Assembly: GCA_001805375.1 (NCBI GenBank)
Contig: MHFY01000007.1
Span: 14,465-21,049, forward strand
DNA: 6,585 nucleotides
Direction: 5' to 3'
Source of the DNA: Omnitrophica WOR_2 bacterium GWA2_47_8
GTDB taxonomy: Bacteria > Omnitrophota > Gorgyraeia > Zapsychrales > GWA2-47-8
The notes beneath the pieces were generated by a model. That model was not told where the DNA came from. It saw nothing but the letters and a program-made list of their open reading frames with translations, and searched no databases. Positions within the stretch are counted from its first letter, which is position 1. Each line of letters opens with the position of its first letter. Below, in pieces: positions 1 to 6,224 of this stretch. The position numbers and the translations under genes are program-made.

Positions 1-1
1 C

Positions 2-1798
2 AGGGATTTGGGTAAGATTGAGTATTTGTCGTATGATTATTTGATTTCCCAAACATCTCAAGACAAGCATTTCCGGCCCTTTTTTTACGTCATTTTAATT
101 TTTGTCTCACCGTTTATAAAAGCAAGTTTTTTGGGATTTCATGTTTTAAGCCTCCTTTTCTTTTGTATGTTCTGTCTCTTGATGTATGAATTTATCCTTC
201 TTCTTTTTGAGGATGAACAATCAGCTTTTCTGGCGGTATCGTTGTTCGCCGTTCATCCCATTAATGTGATGATGGCCGGGTATGTCACGGGAAGCCTGGT
301 CTCCGTTTACGGGATTTTCTTGCAATTGAGCGGGATAACGCTTATTTATTGGTGTAAGAAAAGGCAAAAGGTCTTTTATTATTTAAGCGTTTTATTTTAT
401 ATCTTGAGCATCTTGTGTCACGAGGTCGCCTTTATAGGCCCGCTATATCTCTTAATGATATTATGGGTCCTTAACATGAAAGATAAGGCTAAGATCTTCC
501 CGGCCATTTTGCCGTTCGCGGCGGTTTTTATTTTTTTTGTAGTGTTCCGCAGTTGGCATGCCAGTCTGTACGTGAGTGTCTTTAAAGTGATACAGACAAG
601 CGGCGTGTCTTTCCTGAGTTATTTCCCTTCTTTGTTGAATTTGTACACCTGGTATGTCCTTAAGCTCATCTTCTTACGGGATATCACATTTATCTGGAAT
701 ATTGATGTGCCGCAGGGCAATCTCGTGGTGTTGAATCTTTTATTCATCGGCATTGCAGCCTTTGTTATCTTTTTAATTGTTAAGAATTACTCCAATAAGA
801 TCTTTGTCCTCGGAATAAGCCTGTTTATGATCGGATTTATCCCTTCGTCTTTGGCCATCTTTACTATGCCGACTTTGGGTCTCATCATTGAGCCCCATTG
901 GTTTTACTTTTCCTCGACAGGGTTTTTTATTCTGGTCAGCCAGGGGTTTTTAATTTTAAAGAAGAAAATACCATTAAGGGTATGGCAGGGGGTCTTTGTT
1001 CTTCTGATTTTAGGCTGTATTTTTATCACCCGGGGCTATAATTCTAAATGGATGGACCAGAAAAGTTTTTGTGAGGATTGGTTAAGGATATCCCCCGGCA
1101 ATCCTCACGCGTCATTTTATTTGGCAGAAAGCCTGATGGAGCAAAAAGAATATGCCCGGGCATTGGAATATTTTCGCCAGATCATAGAAAGAACGCATCA
1201 CCACTGGGATTGGGTTTACTATCAGATGGGATTAACCTATATAGAATTGGACGATCTTGTCTCTGCCAAGCAGTATTTGTTAAAGGCCTTCCAGGTTAAT
1301 CCGTCTTCTGCGCTAGCCCTCAACGCCTTGGGGACCGTCTCTTTTCGGGAGAAAGATCTTAAAGCAGCCCGGGAATATTTTTTAAAGGCCTTAGAGAAAA
1401 ATTCTTATTGTATGCCTGCGATGTTGAATCTCGCGGACCTTTATTGGATGAGTGAACAAAAAGATAAGGCCCTGGATCTATATCAAGAAATATTACATTT
1501 AGACCCGTTTCATAAAGAGAGAGAAGCTCTTATCCTTAAATTGGCCGTTCTATTGTTCGAAAAGCAAAGGTTCGCGCCAGCGCGGCCCCTTTTGGAAAGT
1601 TTTATTAAAGAATTCCCTGAAAATAGAGAGGGCTATCTTCTATACGGCATTGCGTTGGGAAATTCGGGTGATTTGGATAAGGCGATATTGGTTTGGCAGA
1701 AGGGAAAACAGTTAGACCCACAGGATGAGCGTTTTTTAAAGAATATCACAGAGGCCCAGGCGCTTCTTCAAGGGTCCACCAAGAGCCCAAAAGAATAA
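2..1798 (+). CDS. Membrane protein with C-terminal TPRs, TMTC-like/GT-C-type glycosyltransferase family (5' partial)
   Basis: The reading frame is open to the left edge (an R-D-L-G-K reading precedes a TTG at 8). No ribosome site is visible, so the gene most likely begins upstream; residue numbers count from that TTG. About ten hydrophobic segments cover residues 23-341. Within them are an FRPF element (22-25), LFAVHPI (79-85), an LCHEVAF-like loop (136-142) and EPHWFYFSSTG (295-305). These sit where TMTC-like proteins carry FRPL, LFxxHP, a KE-type loop and EHRLYLPSxG. A soluble tail follows with about six TPRs (roughly 366-397, 401-434, 435-468, 469-502, 503-540, 541-574). In this family the membrane part is a lipid-sugar-dependent GT-C transferase and the TPRs bind protein partners; the role here is inferred. 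The acidic catalytic loop expected near the N-terminus would lie in the missing part. It converges on the next gene with a 4-nt gap. Its codon habits differ from those of the other genes (few GATC sites). Confidence 0.8.
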   Translation, partial: RDLGKIEYLSYDYLISQTSQDKHFRPFFYVILIFVSPFIKASFLGFHVLSLLFFCMFCLLMYEFILLLFEDEQSAFLAVSLFAVHPINVMMAGYVTGSLVSVYGIFLQLSGITLIYWCKKRQKVFYYLSVLFYILSILCHEVAFIGPLYLLMILWVLNMKDKAKIFPAILPFAAVFIFFVVFRSWHASLYVSVFKVIQTSGVSFLSYFPSLLNLYTWYVLKLIFLRDITFIWNIDVPQGNLVVLNLLFIGIAAFVIFLIVKNYSNKIFVLGISLFMIGFIPSSLAIFTMPTLGLIIEPHWFYFSSTGFFILVSQGFLILKKKIPLRVWQGVFVLLILGCIFITRGYNSKWMDQKSFCEDWLRISPGNPHASFYLAESLMEQKEYARALEYFRQIIERTHHHWDWVYYQMGLTYIELDDLVSAKQYLLKAFQVNPSSALALNALGTVSFREKDLKAAREYFLKALEKNSYCMPAMLNLADLYWMSEQKDKALDLYQEILHLDPFHKEREALILKLAVLLFEKQRFAPARPLLESFIKEFPENREGYLLYGIALGNSGDLDKAILVWQKGKQLDPQDERFLKNITEAQALLQGSTKSPKE

Positions 1799-1802
1799 GT
1801 GT

Positions 1803-2882
1803 TTAATGGAGTCCGTTAGTCTGTCCGATCTTCTGGCTGTGGGTAAATAAAGAGAACAGGGCCGTCTCAATGATCTTGCGGTAGGTCTGATCGATGGTCA
1901 GGCGGTTGATGATGCTTTTTGCTTCGGATATCCGTTTTTCAATTTCTTCCAGGCAATACTCCAGGCTCCCCGATTGGATAAAGATCTTCCGTACCGCCAC
2001 CAGGTCCTGGTAAGTCTTTTTAGGTTTCAGGAAATATTTCAGGAATATCTTGCGCTTTTGGGCACTGAGTTTTCTGTAGGCATGGCAGACCAAAAGTGTT
2101 TTTTTAGATTCGGCTAGGTCGCAGAGAATGGACTTGCCGATATTCTTTTGAGAATCAAAGATCCCCAAGATATCATCCTGGATCTGGAACGCCTGGCCGA
2201 CCTTGATCCCCAGATCGGAAAGCAATCGGATATCTTTTTCCGGCGCTCCGGCCAGGATCGCCCCCACGACCAAGGGGCAATCAAAGGTATAGCGCGCGGT
2301 TTTTAAAGTATAGTTCAAAAAGACGTCTTTTTCTGTGATCTTACTGACCGGAAAAACGCCATGCAGGGTGTCGATGTACTCACCCATGGCCGTGAACGTG
2401 GCGGTTTGGATAAAATATTTAAGAGCCTTTTCTTTGCGCAGCGGCGCTTCATCGATCGATAAAAAGGCATCAATGGCTAACGCATACACGATATCCCCGG
2501 CGATGATCCCTAAGTCGCTGCCCAGCCGTTCTCTTTTATCTGCAGGCGCAACCTTACCTAAAAGTTTATGCAAAGTCGGCTTTCCCCGCCGCAGGTCCGA
2601 ACGGTCGATGATGTCATCATGGATGAGCATAAAACTGTGCAGAAGCTCCATGCAGGTGGAGGCGTAAAACAGCGATTCCGGCGGCTTGATCCTTTTCTTG
2701 GAATAACCCTTATAGCTGAGGATCAATAAAAGCGGCCGGATCCGTTTGCCTTCGCGTAAGGTGAATTCGCGGATGCTTTCATAAAGGACAGGGTCCACGA
2801 GGTGTAATTTATAGTCAGTTTTGACTTTATCTAAGAAAAAGGCGAGGCTTTTATCGATCTGCTGTTTAATTTTGTCGATCAT
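1803..2882 (-). CDS. Polyprenyl diphosphate synthase (trans-isoprenyl type; probably FPP/GGPP length)
   Basis: A cytosolic Mg-dependent prenyltransferase that adds isopentenyl diphosphate to an allylic primer, giving precursors for quinones, carotenoids or undecaprenyl carrier. Residues from the chosen ATG: GKRIRP (45-50, IPP binding), first aspartate-rich motif HDDIID (88-93) followed by RR (98-99), KTA (194-196), and second aspartate motif QDDILG (235-240). That last motif has Gly where DDxxD has its third Asp, a variant I recall in other synthases. There is no two-residue insertion in the first motif, and Phe84 lies five residues before its first Asp. By family rules this suggests a C15-C20 product rather than a long chain, which is inference. 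Length is 359 aa, slightly longer than the usual 290-350. The frame stays open upstream to a TTG at 2945, but the ATG at 2882 starts where the family homology begins. No clear Shine-Dalgarno is seen at either site. IspA, IspB and CrtE-like names are all possible, so no symbol is given. Confidence 0.9.
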   Translation of the reverse strand: MIDKIKQQIDKSLAFFLDKVKTDYKLHLVDPVLYESIREFTLREGKRIRPLLLILSYKGYSKKRIKPPESLFYASTCMELLHSFMLIHDDIIDRSDLRRGKPTLHKLLGKVAPADKRERLGSDLGIIAGDIVYALAIDAFLSIDEAPLRKEKALKYFIQTATFTAMGEYIDTLHGVFPVSKITEKDVFLNYTLKTARYTFDCPLVVGAILAGAPEKDIRLLSDLGIKVGQAFQIQDDILGIFDSQKNIGKSILCDLAESKKTLLVCHAYRKLSAQKRKIFLKYFLKPKKTYQDLVAVRKIFIQSGSLEYCLEEIEKRISEAKSIINRLTIDQTYRKIIETALFSLFTHSQKIGQTNGLH

Positions 2883-2950
2883 GGCGTTTATGGTAACACA
2901 AGAGCTTTTTGGATTCAATTCATTTATTGGTCTTTCCCAAAGCAAATATA

Positions 2951-3037
2951 GAGGAAAACCAATATTAAGACCTTTTTTCCTCTAGGGAAAAGACCTAATA
3001 TTGACTACCACCTATTTTAGTGAAGAAAAGGTCAATA
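2951..3037. promoter_or_regulatory. Cluster of overlapping inverted repeats in the divergent intergenic region
   Basis: Several mutually exclusive hairpins can be drawn. (a) GAGGAAAA (2951-2958) pairs with TTTTCCTC (2975-2982). (b) AATATTA (2961-2967) pairs with TAATATT (2996-3002), enclosing TTTTCC (2975-2980) with GGAAAA (2986-2991). (c) GACCTTTT (2969-2976) pairs with AAAAGGTC (3026/7-3033). (d) TATTGAC (2999-3005) pairs with GTCAATA (3031-3037). The cluster lies between the polyprenyl synthase (minus) and the DUF2059 gene (plus), upstream of the latter's promoter. It would therefore be in the 5' leader or promoter of the minus-strand gene. I do not recognise a known riboswitch or operator. 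The pairings are seen directly; a regulatory role is inferred. Confidence 0.4.
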
Positions 3038-3044
3038 ATTTCAT

Positions 3045-3073
3045 TTGACCGCATAAAGTAAAGCATTTAGAAT
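3045..3073 (+). promoter_or_regulatory. Sigma-70-type promoter for the DUF2059 gene
   Basis: The -35 hexamer TTGACC (3045-3050, five of six to consensus) and the -10 hexamer TAGAAT (3068-3073, five of six) are separated by an ideal 17 nt. Transcription would start near 3080, giving a leader of only about 16 nt that contains the ribosome site. Confidence 0.7.
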
Positions 3074-3082
3074 AAAAACCTT

Positions 3083-3089
3083 AAAAGGA
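3083..3089 (+). promoter_or_regulatory. Ribosome binding site fixing the DUF2059 start
   Basis: AAAAGGA ends 6 nt before the ATG at 3096. The frame also offers a TTG immediately before it (3093) and an ATG six codons downstream (3114); the spacing favours 3096. Confidence 0.65.
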
Positions 3090-3095
3090 CTATTG

Positions 3096-3683
3096 ATGAA
3101 TGTTAAATCCATGAAGTTTCTCATTTTATTTTTCTTGTTTCTGGCAATGCCTGCCCAAGCCGAGATCTTGATCCTTAAAAACGGAAAAAAGATCGAAGGG
3201 AAGGTCATCGAGCGCCGAGCCGATGCCATCAAACTCAATGTTGGCGGACTACCGACGCTTTATTTTTTGGATGAGATCAAAGAGATCGTTGCAGAAAGCG
3301 GCAATTTACCGTATCACGAAATAGCCGATAAACCGCCCCGCCCTTTGGCCGATATCCCGCCCGCCAAAGCCGAGCTTATCCGAAAGCTTATGGAATATAA
3401 CGGCGCTAAATTAAGCATAGAGAAAGTTTTTAATGAATTGATACGCAAGGCCCCGCCAGACAAAGTCACGCAGTATCAACTGCTTTTTCGGGTGGATGAA
3501 ATGCTCAATTTGGTCATTCCGGTCTATGATAAATATTATACGGAGCCGGAATTGCAGGAAATGATCGCGTTTTACAGCAGTTCCACCGGTCAAAAGCTGA
3601 TCGAGATAACTCCCATCACGATCCAGGAAAGCTTAAAGGTCGTTGTTCAGTATTTTGAAGAAAAAACCAAAGAATCGAAGTAG
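3096..3683 (+). CDS. Secreted DUF2059-domain protein with small N-terminal beta module
   Basis: 195 aa. Residues 6-22 form a signal peptide: Lys, a hydrophobic run, then M-P-A-Q-A with predicted cleavage after Ala22. There is no lipobox cysteine, so it is probably a soluble periplasmic protein. Residues 23-65 (ILILKNGKKIEGKV... through LYFLDEIKEI) read as a small beta-strand module of the kind found in exported proteins with 'NGxxxxGxV ... I..I' spacing. Residues about 90-190 match DUF2059, seen in the segment YDKYYTEPELQEMIAFYSS followed by TGQKL (144-168), the family's characteristic 'YxxxfTexEl..m..FY.s..GqK' pattern. The molecular function of DUF2059 proteins is not established, so none is assigned. 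It has its own promoter (3045-3073) and appears monocistronic. Nothing in the neighbourhood indicates its role. Confidence 0.85.
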   Translation: MNVKSMKFLILFFLFLAMPAQAEILILKNGKKIEGKVIERRADAIKLNVGGLPTLYFLDEIKEIVAESGNLPYHEIADKPPRPLADIPPAKAELIRKLMEYNGAKLSIEKVFNELIRKAPPDKVTQYQLLFRVDEMLNLVIPVYDKYYTEPELQEMIAFYSSSTGQKLIEITPITIQESLKVVVQYFEEKTKESK

Positions 3684-3779
3684 TCGACCCTTCCCAAATC
3701 TCCATTAATATTGTAAGTCAATATATTCCAAGTATTTAAGGCGCTATAGAGCCATTTTAGGCGAAAGAGGCGTTATTTT

Positions 3780-3817
3780 CATAACCATATGATAATATTA
3801 TGGTTATGGACATTTTT
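3780..3817 (+). terminator. Perfect 10-bp inverted repeat with following T run; possible terminator
   Basis: CATAACCATA (3780-3789) is exactly complementary to TATGGTTATG (3799-3808) around a 9-nt loop, and five T follow at 3813-3817. It sits 97 nt past the DUF2059 stop and before the purB promoter, as a terminator would. The stem is AT-rich and the T run short, so it would be weak. An operator is the alternative. Confidence 0.4.
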
Positions 3818-3913
3818 GCTTAGATCGTCCTTGCTTTTTTCCTTGGCACGCATCTTACTTTCTCCCAAACAGTTAGATGCCTAGTTTTGTCCCTACCTAT
3901 TTTTTATTTTTGT

Positions 3914-3942
3914 TTGACCTTCCGAAATTTATTTGTTATATT
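3914..3942 (+). promoter_or_regulatory. Sigma-70-type promoter for the purB-purC unit
   Basis: TTGACC (3914-3919) and TATATT (3937-3942), each five of six to consensus, are separated by 17 nt. The predicted start near 3949 leaves a leader of about 64 nt before purB. The -35 hexamer is identical to that of the DUF2059 promoter. Confidence 0.7.
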
Positions 3943-3996
3943 ACTTCGTTTCCGCAACTCGCATAACGGCATAAAACAATTCACAAAAAGCAATAT

Positions 3997-4004
3997 AGAG
4001 GAGG
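3997..4004 (+). promoter_or_regulatory. Strong ribosome binding site fixing the purB start
   Basis: AGAGGAGG ends 8 nt before the ATG at 4013. It is the best Shine-Dalgarno in the window and excludes the 42-residue upstream extension beginning with TTG at 3887. Confidence 0.85.
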
Positions 4005-4012
4005 CTTCGCCG

Positions 4013-5305
4013 ATGATCGATCGTTACACGCTATCCAAAATGGGCATGATCTGGTCCGATGAGCACAAATTTGAGATCATGCTTAAAATTGAAATACTCG
4101 CCTGTGAGGCCATGACAAAATTAGGGATCATTCCTAAAAAGTCATTGGAAAAAATAAAAAAGAGCGCGAAATTCGATATTGAAGAGATCAGGCGCCTGGA
4201 AGAAAAGACCAAGCATGATGTGGTCGCCTTCATCAATAATATCGGACAATCGATCGGCCCGGAAGCCAGATATTTGCACGTCGGTTTAACCTCTTCGGAT
4301 CTTTTGGATACCTCCGTATCCGTCCAATGCGTCGAAGCCAGTGACATTTTGATCGCTGACATGAAAAAACTTTTAGCTATCCTGAAGGTTAAAGCCAAAA
4401 AATATAAAGATACGACCTGTATCGCCCGCACACACGGTGTCCATGCCGAACCGACCACCTTTGGTCTGAAATTGGCTGTCTGGTATGATGAAACAACCCG
4501 TAATTTAGAGCGTTTGGAGCGTGCCCGTGAAAATATGCGCATCGGAAAACTTTCCGGTGCCGTTGGGACATTCGCCAATATCGACCCTTATGTCGAAGAA
4601 TATGTCTGTGACAAATTAGGTTTAAAGCCGGCGAACATCGCCCCCCAGATCATTCAGCGCGATCATCACGCGGAATATATTTCCTCCATCGCTCTGGTTG
4701 GGTCTTCGTTAAGTAAATTCGCGACTGAGATCCGCCTTTTGCAGAAAACCGAGGTCTTGGAAGTCGAAGAGCCCTTTTTTAAAGGGCAGATCGGTTCATC
4801 CGCGATGCCTCATAAGAGAAACCCGGTCACCTGCGAAAGGATCACCGGGTTATCTAGGCTTCTGCGCGCCAACGCCCAGGCCGCCTTTGAGAATATCTGC
4901 CTCTGGCATGAGCGTGATATCAGCCATTCGTCCGTGGAACGCGTGATCCTGCCGGACAGCACCATTACCTTGAATTATATGCTGCACAAGCTCATCCCGA
5001 TCGTGGAAGGCTTATTGGTTTATCCTAAACATATGGTCAATAATCTAACCAAAACCCGCGGGCTTATTTATTCTCAGCGCGTGCTTCTGGAATTGATGAA
5101 AAAAGGCCTTACCCGCGAAGCGGCGTATGATATTATTCAGCAATGCGCCATGCAGGTGTGGCAGGAAACTTCCGATTTCAAAGACGTTCTTTACCGCGAT
5201 CGGCAGGTCAGAAAATACTTAAGGCCAAGCGAGATCGACGCCTGTTTTGATATCAAATACTACACTCGCCATCGTGATAAGATCTTTAAACGTGTGGGGT
5301 TATAA
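4013..5305 (+). CDS. purB: Adenylosuccinate lyase
   Basis: A cytosolic fumarase/aspartase-superfamily lyase. It removes fumarate from SAICAR to give AICAR (IMP pathway) and from adenylosuccinate to give AMP. The 430-aa product is close to the short bacterial type (about 431 aa in Bacillus subtilis). Visible family features: KHDVVAF with His68, TSSDLLDT (94-100, with T93), THGVHAEPTTFG with catalytic-type His141 (140-151), and the superfamily signature GSSAMPHKRNP (261-271) carrying the catalytic serine loop. The active enzyme is a homotetramer with sites shared between subunits, known from the family. The start is set by AGAGGAGG at 3997-4004. It is the first gene of the purine unit, transcribed from the promoter at 3914-3942, with purC 2 nt downstream. 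GATC tetramers are unusually dense (19 counted). No defects are seen. Confidence 0.97.
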   Translation: MIDRYTLSKMGMIWSDEHKFEIMLKIEILACEAMTKLGIIPKKSLEKIKKSAKFDIEEIRRLEEKTKHDVVAFINNIGQSIGPEARYLHVGLTSSDLLDTSVSVQCVEASDILIADMKKLLAILKVKAKKYKDTTCIARTHGVHAEPTTFGLKLAVWYDETTRNLERLERARENMRIGKLSGAVGTFANIDPYVEEYVCDKLGLKPANIAPQIIQRDHHAEYISSIALVGSSLSKFATEIRLLQKTEVLEVEEPFFKGQIGSSAMPHKRNPVTCERITGLSRLLRANAQAAFENICLWHERDISHSSVERVILPDSTITLNYMLHKLIPIVEGLLVYPKHMVNNLTKTRGLIYSQRVLLELMKKGLTREAAYDIIQQCAMQVWQETSDFKDVLYRDRQVRKYLRPSEIDACFDIKYYTRHRDKIFKRVGL

Positions 5306-5307
5306 AG

Positions 5308-6012
5308 ATGCAAAAGAGAGACCAGATCTACGAAGGTAAGGCCAAGATCCTTTATACCACCGACTCGCCGGATCATATTATTCAGTATTTTAAAGACGAT
5401 GCCACGGCTTTTAACGCCGCGAAAAAAGGCACGATCCAGGATAAAGGTGTCATGAATAACAAGATCTCCAGCCGCATTTTTGAATTTTTGCAGTCGCAGG
5501 GTATTGAGACCCATTTCGAAAAGATGCTTGGCGACCGTGAGATGCTGGTCAAACGCGTGCAGATCGTCCCTCTGGAGGTCATTATCCGGAATAAAGCCGC
5601 CGGTTCTTTGTGCCGGCTGTTGGGTTTAAAAGAAGGCCTCGCATTGGCCTGCCCGGTCCTGGAATTTTGTTTTAAAGAAGATAAATTAAATGATCCCATG
5701 ATCAATGAATATCACATCAGGGCTTTGAAATTCGCCTCTGAGCAGGAACTTGAGACCATGAAAAAGTACGCGTTTAAGATCAATGAACTGATGTCGAAAT
5801 TTTTCCTGAAACTTAATTTGGAATTGATCGATTTCAAGCTGGAGTTCGGGCGCTTTAAAGGAAAGATCATTTTAGCCGATGAGATCTCTCCGGACACGTG
5901 CCGTTTGTGGGAAGTCGGCACCGGTAAAAAACTGGATAAAGACCGCTTCCGGCAAGACCTCGGCAACATTGCCGAAGCATATCAAGAGGTTTTGAGCCGA
6001 GTAACAAAATAA
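5308..6012 (+). CDS. purC: Phosphoribosylaminoimidazole-succinocarboxamide synthase (SAICAR synthetase)
   Basis: ATP-dependent ligation of aspartate to CAIR to give SAICAR, the substrate of PurB. The product is 234 aa, normal for the monofunctional bacterial enzyme (about 237 in E. coli). Visible family features: the nucleotide-binding start YEGKAK (8-13), KDDATAFN (29-36), the signature VPLEVIIRNKAAGS (87-100), and LADEISPDTCRLW (189-201), which carries the Mg/substrate acidic residues. The ATG lies 2 nt after the purB stop, with GGGG (5296-5299) as a weak ribosome site inside purB, so translation is probably coupled. Its stop codon overlaps the first base of the palindrome at 6010-6140. Codon choice is strongly context dependent: Lys is AAG before every ATC/ATG, yet mostly AAA elsewhere. 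Confidence 0.97.
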   Translation: MQKRDQIYEGKAKILYTTDSPDHIIQYFKDDATAFNAAKKGTIQDKGVMNNKISSRIFEFLQSQGIETHFEKMLGDREMLVKRVQIVPLEVIIRNKAAGSLCRLLGLKEGLALACPVLEFCFKEDKLNDPMINEYHIRALKFASEQELETMKKYAFKINELMSKFFLKLNLELIDFKLEFGRFKGKIILADEISPDTCRLWEVGTGKKLDKDRFRQDLGNIAEAYQEVLSRVTK

Positions 6013-6140
6013 AAGAATATCAGAGAACCAGGACATCAGATGGCAGGGGATCAGAGGATCCGAATTCAGATAGGATTATTTTTATTATCTGGTTTCTGAT
6101 TTTCTACAACCCGATTCTCTGATTTTCTGATACTCTTTTA
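6010..6140. repeat. Long imperfect palindrome of ATCAG/CTGAT words between purC and purL
   Basis: The left arm (6010-6057) aligns without gaps to the reverse complement of the right arm (6093-6140). The outer 22 positions agree at 19, the inner 26 at about 14, and many differences are G/A changes that still pair as G-U in RNA. ATCAG occurs at 6019, 6035 and 6050, and CTGAT at 6096, 6119 and 6127. The central part has its own stem, CAGATA (6067-6072) with TATCTG (6086-6091). The outer ends are AAAAGA/TCTTTT, flanked by AAT on both sides (6008-6010, 6140-6142). It could be an intergenic repeat family, a MITE-like insertion, or an RNA hairpin that stabilises or attenuates the purine transcript. 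No known family is recognised, and it is not a typical Rho-independent terminator (interrupted stem, no long T run after a GC stem). Confidence 0.65.
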
Positions 6141-6224
6141 ATATCTATGTTCAAGCCGCATAGTACCGCTAGTTTTTCATTGATAGATAATCACATTGAC
6201 CATTCACGACAATCTTTACCTACC

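Larger units (their letters stand above)
3684..4012 (+). other. 329-nt gene-free stretch between the DUF2059 gene and purB
   Basis: AT-rich and without a plausible gene: the frame of purB stays open back to 3887, but that extension lacks a ribosome site and homology. It contains a short AT hairpin (ATATTG 3708-3713 with CAATAT 3719-3724) and three AGGCG words between 3740 and 3772 around a near-palindrome. It also contains the perfect repeat at 3780-3808, a 6-bp stem GCATCT (3850-3855)/AGATGC (3875-3880), and the purB promoter and ribosome site. I see no match to the purine, PRPP or ZTP riboswitch consensus. Confidence 0.6.

Noticed and set aside
2335..2667. 110-codon plus-strand frame opposite the polyprenyl synthase
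   Set aside because: A shadow frame lying entirely over the conserved aspartate-motif half of the real gene.
2883..2945. 21-residue N-terminal extension of the polyprenyl synthase from a TTG at 2945
   Set aside because: No ribosome site before it, the residues do not resemble the family N-terminus, and the ATG at 2882 coincides with the start of homology.
3887..4012. 42-residue N-terminal extension of PurB from a TTG at 3887
   Set aside because: It would begin upstream of the predicted promoter; AGAGGAGG correctly spaced before the ATG at 4013 and the normal family length of 430 aa settle the start.
3684..4012. Purine-type riboswitch ahead of purB
   Set aside because: The conserved junction and loop sequences of the purine, PRPP and ZTP riboswitches are not visible, and the leader after the predicted start is only about 64 nt.
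4024..4578. 184-codon open frame on the minus strand inside purB
   Set aside because: A shadow of purB: the plus-strand frame has full family motifs, and the antisense protein has no recognisable domain or ribosome site.
6147..6224. Alternative ATG at 6147 adding 26 residues to the PurS/PurL protein
   Set aside because: The added residues show no PurS-like character and have no Shine-Dalgarno; kept only as an alternative because the start at 6225 also lacks one.
6013..6224. CRISPR-like array because of the repeated ATCAG words
   Set aside because: Words are 5 nt, irregularly spaced and mirrored in opposite orientation; there are no constant repeats with equal spacers and no cas genes.
6180..6224. 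Promoter for purL from TTGACC at 6196
   Set aside because: No -10-like hexamer at 16-18 nt downstream; the expected position falls on CCTACC just before the start codon.
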